A stretch of 64,000 nucleotides of DNA from Synaphobranchus kaupii. Lineage: Eukaryota; Chordata; Actinopteri; Anguilliformes; Synaphobranchidae. The position numbers were made by a program, and so were the translations under genes. The DNA lies in NCBI GenBank assembly GCA_029718625.1, contig CM056385.1:27788960-27852959 (forward strand), in the 5' to 3' direction. The first letter of the stretch is position 1; each line of letters opens with the position of its first letter. This document shows positions 36,053 to 64,000 of the stretch, piece by piece. The notes below the pieces were generated by a model that saw only the letters and a program-made list of their open reading frames with translations, had not been told where the DNA came from and did no database searches.

Positions 36053-37106
36053 TGATTTATTTACTTTATTCGGAGATCACACACCCAATCAAATCTGAGT
36101 GCAGTATTTTTTTACTTTTTGGATAAAAAAACCACCAGGAGGAAAAGAAGGCAACTAAAAATCTAAAAATCAAGCCAAAAACACGCACGTTCAGTTCATG
36201 AGGATCACTGGAGCAGTTTGGGTCCTGATCCGTTATGCTGAATCTGCCGTGGATGAGGGCTTGGAAGCTTCTGGAAAAAAGGCAGCCCTCTTCAATACTT
36301 ACCCCACCCCCCCCTCCTTCGAAAAATAAAAATGTTCTCTTTCTCCTCTCTTTGTCTAAAGCTTTCAGTCGGGTCTTTGGTTCTAGCGGGTATTCTATAG
36401 TCAACTTCGGGCCAGTTGCCATCAGAACCCACGGTCAATTTGAACGTATTTGGGGTTATTACGTCACACCCTGATCAGTACTCTGGACTCGGGTCTCCAT
36501 TGGACCATATTCTACTCTGGACTCTGCCCTCATTGCCCCAAGGTGCAATTACAGTGCTCATTCACATGCATTCAATTTGAAGTTCATTTGAGATTTATAG
36601 ATGCAAGCAGACAGACGTACGCTATTTTAAATAGCAGCTATGCTTACGTCCATTTAAAGAAATGTGCTTACGTGAAAGTTAAAGATGACGTCCAAGTACT
36701 TTAAAAACATTTTTTTATAAAAGAGGCCCCAGGTGTGTCCAAACCAGTCTCTGTATTTCAGTAAGACATACGCTTGTGGTGCAGTGAAACAGGAAACACC
36801 TCTGTATTGAGATAAAGGTATGACTTTAACAGAGGCAAAGGCGTGACTTCACACTTATTAAGACCTAACTATCATTTTGTAAGCACAAGTCATGAAAAAT
36901 AGGCAACATCTCAAGTGCTGTAGACAGGGCATGAAATTAACTTATTCACCCGCTGTGATTCTAAAAATCACTAGCCACATTACCTTTTACAATATAACAC
37001 AGAGTGCTAGAGTAGAAGATCTTACCAGCCACAAACAAAATTTGAACAGCAAAAGGGTTTCAGAAGAAGAGGATTCTTCTCGTTTTGCCACATATAGCCT
37101 ATAGCA
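36053..37106. other. Non-genic stretch
   Basis: No supported exon. Open frames at 36066-36474 overlap on both strands and contain C- and A-runs, so they are not credible genes. Confidence 0.45.
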
Positions 37107-37302
37107 GGGGTCCTCAATCTTATCCAGAAAGGTGTGTGAGAGCAGGCTTTTGTTCCAACCAAGCAGTAACACACCTGATTCTACTAATAAAGGTCCTTAG
37201 CAAAGACTCTAGTGATTGATTATTAGAATCAGGTGTGTAACTTCTTGGTTGGAACAAAAGCTCAAACCCACACTGGCCCTTTCTGGATAAGATTGAGGAC
37301 CC
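37107..37302. mobile_element. hAT-like palindromic MITE
   Basis: A 196-bp element whose ends are caggggtcctcaatcttatc and its reverse complement. The arms include cttttgttccaaccaag and cttggttggaacaaaag. The caggggt terminus is typical of hAT MITEs. A degenerate relative is near 62510-62610 in the intergenic/upstream intronic sequence. Confidence 0.82.
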
Positions 37303-37553
37303 CTGATGTAAAGAATGGGCAACATTGCCTGCATGTGTGTGCAGGACCACACTCCCATTAGTACATGATTAATCTGAGGGATGGAAATTATTCAACTGAT
37401 CAACAGGCATTTGATTATTAATCACGCATCAATACTTATTCAGGGATTTACCAATATAGCATAGTATAGTAGTATAATGACCAATATACAGTTAATCGTT
37501 GCAAATATAACAAGATAGTCACAAATTATGTTATATATTACAAATTACATGTA

Positions 37554-38802
37554 CACCGCTCAAAGAAATTAAGGGAACACTTAATCATCACAGTATAACA
37601 CCAAGTCAATTAAACTTCTGGGATATCAATCTGTCCAGTTAGGAAGCGTAAACGATTGTGAATCAATTTCACCTGCTTTGGTGCAAATGAAAGTGACAAC
37701 ACGTGGACAGGAGAGGCAACAGCAAGACAACCCCCAAAAAGGAAATGGTTTTGCAGGTGGTGGCCACAGACCATTTCTCTCTCCTATCCTTCCTGATTGA
37801 TTTTTCTCTAGTTTTGCATTTTGCTAGTGCCCTTGTCACTACTGGTAGCATGAGGCGGTACCTGCAGCCCATTCAGGTTGCACAGGTAGTCCAGCTCCTC
37901 CAGGATGGCATCCATACGTGCCGTCGCAAGAAGGTTTGCTGTGTCTCCCAGCACAGTCTCAAGAGCGTGGAGGAGATACCGGGAGACGGGCCATTACACA
38001 AGGAGAGCTGGACAGGGCCGTAGAAGGGCAAGGACCCAGCGGCAGGACCGGTATCTGCTCCTTTGTGCGAGGAGGAACAGGAGGAGCACTGCCAGAGCCC
38101 TACAAAATGATCTCCAGCGGGCTACTCATGTGCATGTTTCTGACCAAACTGTCAGAAACAGACCATGAGGGTGGCATGAGGGCCCGACGTCCTGTAGTGG
38201 GACCTGTGCTCACAGCCCAGCACCGTGCAGCTCGATTGGCATTTGCCAGAGAACACCAGAATTGGCAGGTTCGCCATTGGTGCCCCGTTCTCTTCACAGA
38301 TGAGAGCAGGTTCACACTGAGCACATGTGACAGACGTGAAAGTGTATGGAGACGCCGTGGCGAACGTTATGCTGCCTGCAACATCATCCAGCATGACTGG
38401 TTTGGTGGTGGGTCAGTGATGGTCTGGGGAGGCATATCCTTGGAGGGTCGCACAAACCTCCACGTGCTAGCCAACGGTACCCTGACTGCTGTTAGGTACC
38501 GGGATGAAATCCTCAGACCCATTGTCAGACCTTATGCTGGTGCAGTGGGCCCTGGGTTCCTCCTGGTGCAGGACAATGCCCGGCCTCATGTGGCCAGAGC
38601 TCAATTTTTCACTTTGATTTTTGGTGTGATTTTGAATCCAGCCCTCAACGGGTTAATGATTTTGGTTTCCATTGGCCGTTCTTACGTCATTTTGTTCTCG
38701 ACGAATTACACAATGTAATCAATAAAGATTTTCAACTTCAATATTTCGTTCATCGAGATCCGCGATGTGTGATTTAAGTGTTCCCTTAATTTCTTTGGGC
38801 AG
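37554..38802 (+). mobile_element. Tc1 element of a second family
   Basis: The left terminus is caccgctcaaagaaattaag and the right is cttaatttctttgggcag. The element is flanked by TA (37552-37553 and 38803-38804) and is 1249 bp long. An internal deletion joins the transposase at its second aspartate region to the 3' untranslated segment, so the third catalytic residue is lost. Confidence 0.9.
37850..38600 (+). pseudogene. Tc1 transposase pseudogene, C-terminus deleted
   Basis: Starts ATG 37850 with [20 protein letters not shown] frameshift near 37908 moves the paired-like HTH ([18 protein letters not shown]) into another frame. A second near 38163 returns to the frame carrying the catalytic part. 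The first aspartate (FTDESRF, near 38298) and the second (VQDNARPHVAR, near 38572) are present. The sequence then ends, so the glutamate and the last ~70 residues are absent. Confidence 0.9.
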
Positions 38803-39608
38803 TATAGTTATTATTAATTTTACTATGATGTTGACATTGAATTTATGTGGTTGTCTGTAACATATTCAGTAAATTCTTAGTTATAGTAAGATAATTCAGC
38901 TCCAATTAAGTGTTCTAGTATTGCTGTTGCTGGATTGTGATTGCACTACAACCAGGATTTGGCAGGACTGTGCCACACCCCCAAACACAACAAACACCAC
39001 ACATTCAGTGCAATTGCTTAAAGAACAAGGGTGAAAATCGCACCCTCAAAGCAAGTGCCTTTTTATGTGCTTATTCCTTTCACAATATCCACCTTTGCAC
39101 CAATCAACTGTGGTTGCCTTTTTTTGCCATCAAAACAAGGCTCTTACTGTGCAGTGCCTTGTGTAGCGGCTCCTTCTCTGACCTCTGACCTTGTATGTCA
39201 GAATTTTTTGGAGTTCCTGTTCCACGATTGGTTCAGTTTTCCAGCCAGGATCTTCCTGTTACTTTCAATCTCCTAGAACTACCCCAGCTATTTAACGTCC
39301 TGTAATAAATAAGTTAACTTTCACACTCCTCTCCAGTGGATGGATCTTTAGCCATCAAAGGATAAACGGATGTTCCAAGACATATTTTCATCATATAAGC
39401 ACGAAGAAAAAAAACCCTTCAAACAAACAAAAAAACAAAAACAGTCCACACTTCCAAAATACAAACAACAAACCCACAAGTTCGCAAAACAAAAAAAAAA
39501 AAAGCCCTCCTGGTTGGCTCCAATTTGTTCCAGGAAGCTGTGATTGGTCACGGCAGTATGCACTGGCTGGTCATTGGCTGTGCTGCGAAAGCAGAGTAAC
39601 AGCGATTC
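38803..39608 (-). other. Probable pacs1 3' untranslated region and downstream flank
   Basis: This lies immediately downstream, on the minus strand, of the pacs1 stop codon. I could not fix a polyadenylation signal. No other gene is seen. Confidence 0.4.
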
Positions 39609-61907
<22,299 letters not shown>

Positions 61908-63206
61908 CTGGAAAAGAAGCACACACACACACACACAAAATATCAGAACAGAGTACAGAGAATGTCCTCATTAACCTTTCAGTGCCCAAATGGTTTGGTG
62001 TATTGGGATGTATCTGAGGTGAAGCTCTCTGTATATGACTTTAACATTCAATGTCACACAAGTCTATGTTCTAACTAACAGTTAAGACACAGCAGTACGT
62101 GTTTAGTCTCACAAGTAAGACATTGGTATGTCAGCCCTAAACCACAAATTATGTATTTAAATGGACAGTTCACTTTCTGGTTTAAAAAAAATATTATTTC
62201 AGTTTTATTAGTATTCAGTAAATTTTCATCTGAAATGAACTAACTCCCTTAAAAGTGTTTCAGCCACTTTTTTACCAGCAGAGGGAGCCCATCCATTGTC
62301 AAAAACCATCAAGATACAGTATTGTTGTCTCCTTTCAACTTCTGCTGTACGCACACACACACGCACACACGCACGCACACGCACGCACACACGCACAAAC
62401 ACGCACGCACGCATGCACGCACACACACACACACACACACGTACACACACACACACCATGAGTTTTTCCTGAAGATGTGACCTGGTAAATACTGTCTTTA
62501 AACCTGAGTGTTCAATCTTCTCTGAAAAGGGCCAGTGTGGCTGCAGGTCTTTGTTCAAGCCGAGCACTAAAACACCAGATTCAACCAATGGCTTGATTGA
62601 TTTTATAAACCTCAGAGTTATAGAATGACCAGTCAACCAACTTAGGAATTCAGAAGTAGCATATATGCATCTACGGTGCAGTCTGTAAGCATTTGGACAG
62701 TGACACAATTTTTGTTGTTTTTCCTCTGTACTCCAGCACATTGGATTTGAAATGGAACAGTGACTATGATGTTAAAGTGCAGACTTTCAGCTTTAATTTG
62801 AGGGTTTTTGCATCCATATCCAGTGAACCGTGTAGCAATTGTAGCCCTTTTTATACATAGCCCTCCCATTAATAATAATAACTTTATTTGTATAGCACTT
62901 TTCTTAAAACAGGTTTACAAAGTGCTTCACAATCAAATTAAAACACGTTAAATATTTATCCAACGATATATTCCATACTGTTCTAGCTTAACCCCTTAGT
63001 GACCAGGACGCTGGCGCCAAGATTTTGCTCAACTGATACATTTGTTGCTCCTGCAGCCAAACTATGAATAGAAACCTCAAACTCCGTGTTTTATCTTTAT
63101 TAGTACACAATTTGTGACAACTCTGCAGAATACAGAGTTTCTAAGAGTCACTATTTTCCCGTAGCAAGTCCATTTAAGAAGCAACCCCCACCCAGTCTAT
63201 ACCTAC
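61908..63206. other. Intron upstream of the first visible pacs1 exon
   Basis: No further pacs1 exon found. Contains CA-rich tracts (61920-61937 and 62345-62458), a degenerate relative of the 37107 MITE (about 62510-62610), and a half Tc1-type MITE (62675-62870). An L2-type tail in reverse lies at 62869-62935. Confidence 0.55.
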
Positions 63207-63520
63207 CCATGCGTGACATTTGGGACAGTATGTAAAATGCACATAAAAGCAGAAAGCAGTGATTTGTAAATTCTCTTTTACATATATTAAATTGAAAACA
63301 GTACAATGATATTTAATGTTTTACCTAATAAACTTTAATGATTTTTGTAAATATACTCTAATTCCGAATTTGATGCCTGCAACATGTTCCAAAAAAATTG
63401 GGACACAGGCAAAAAAAAAAACACCTGTTTGGAATATTCCACAGGTAAAGCGGTGATGCTATCATGACTGGGTATAAAAGGATATCAAAACAATCTTATT
63501 TTCAGGTACTCTTACAAGCC
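63207..63520. mobile_element. Mariner-like MITE, left half
   Basis: Matches the left arm of 58496-59509 (ttgggacagtatgtaaaatg, ccgaatttgatgcctgcaac, gggtataaaaggatatcaaa) and stops within the palindromic core at a junction with agggccggttctaggggg. Confidence 0.8.
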
Positions 63521-63533
63521 AGGGCCGGTTCTA

Positions 63534-63554
63534 GGGGGGGGGGGGGGGGGGGGG
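63534..63554. repeat. Poly-G run of 21
   Basis: Twenty-one consecutive G at the start of an unidentified repeat that begins agggccggttcta. The length is uncertain because such runs are error-prone. Confidence 0.8.
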
Positions 63555-64000
63555 TTGCTCCAAATGTTCCGCCTGCCAAATCCAGAAAAAATTTAATCCG
63601 ACATAATATTCGCTAGCCTAGCTTACTCAATGGCGAGAGTCTCCGTCTGGGAGATTCGATTTTAAATAGATTGATTACATGTTGCATCTAGCCTAGTTGT
63701 TATAGCTCGATTCTGGAGAACACCTGCAGCATTGCATTAGCTGGCTGCACGTGTGTGTGTGCGCGCCTGTGTGTGCATGTGTGTGTTAGCTAGCCTACTG
63801 CTGCGTGTTGGCTAGTCAGCCCTACTTTCCCTAAAATACACTATCATATCTGTCTCTCACTCTCTCTTACGTTCTCTATAACTCTCACGGCGAAACGGCA
63901 GCCGTCAACAGAGGCAAGCCCCTCGGCGTCTCAGGCATAAAATATAGCCTATATTTTTAAAAAAAGTTTTTAAAAAAATATACATATAGTATATAAATGA
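63555..64000. other. Right-edge non-genic sequence
   Basis: Short TG-rich and AT-rich tracts; nothing recognisable as an exon on either strand. Confidence 0.45.

Noticed and set aside
34349..36474. Several 60-120-codon open frames
   Set aside because: No splice sites, no family resemblance, overlapping frames on both strands.

Overview
The window is repeat-dense nuclear DNA from a ray-finned fish, very probably a teleost. The evidence is split vertebrate exons with GT-AG introns, several families of Tc1/mariner elements, 5S-rRNA- and tRNA-derived SINEs, L2/Rex-like LINE tails, hundreds of bases of (CA)n, and many fold-back MITEs. I cannot name the species. No complete gene lies inside.

Layout. 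1-11465: two and a half head-to-tail copies of a large repeat (unit 1 5578 bp, unit 2 3630 bp with a 1.9 kb internal loss, unit 3 partial). The window opens inside the array. 14361-14606: two small cadherin-type exons on the minus strand. 15688-19990: an older inverted copy of the same large repeat, broken by SINE and Tc1 insertions. 19900-22720: MITEs, a GA tract and a nested Harbinger-like insertion. 23849-24351: two correctly spliced alpha-actinin exons (actn3-like) on the plus strand, with no others nearby. 25980-30530: a ~75-bp minisatellite with higher-order structure, interrupted by a palindromic Tc1-type MITE. 31974-33584 and 37554-38802: two Tc1 elements with broken transposases.

39609-61907: the only substantial gene, the last 15 coding exons (563 codons plus the stop) of a PACS-family sorting adaptor on the minus strand, best matched to pacs1. 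Exon phases join perfectly across all 14 introns. The 5' exons, including the furin-binding region, lie beyond the right edge. Its introns carry a Tc1 nested inside a Tc1, a Tc1 whose middle has been replaced by 3.76 kb of foreign DNA, LINE ends, fold-backs and two minisatellites. One minisatellite has multiplied an exon end with its 5' splice site. (UG)n tracts sit against four 3' splice sites.

In human the PACS1 and ACTN3 genes are about 0.3 Mb apart on chromosome 11q13, so an actn3-like fragment next to a pacs1-like gene fits conserved synteny. I saw no new enzymatic or defence system. The unusual material is architectural: modular palindromic elements, donor-site amplification, splice-site (UG)n tracts and the arrayed large repeat.
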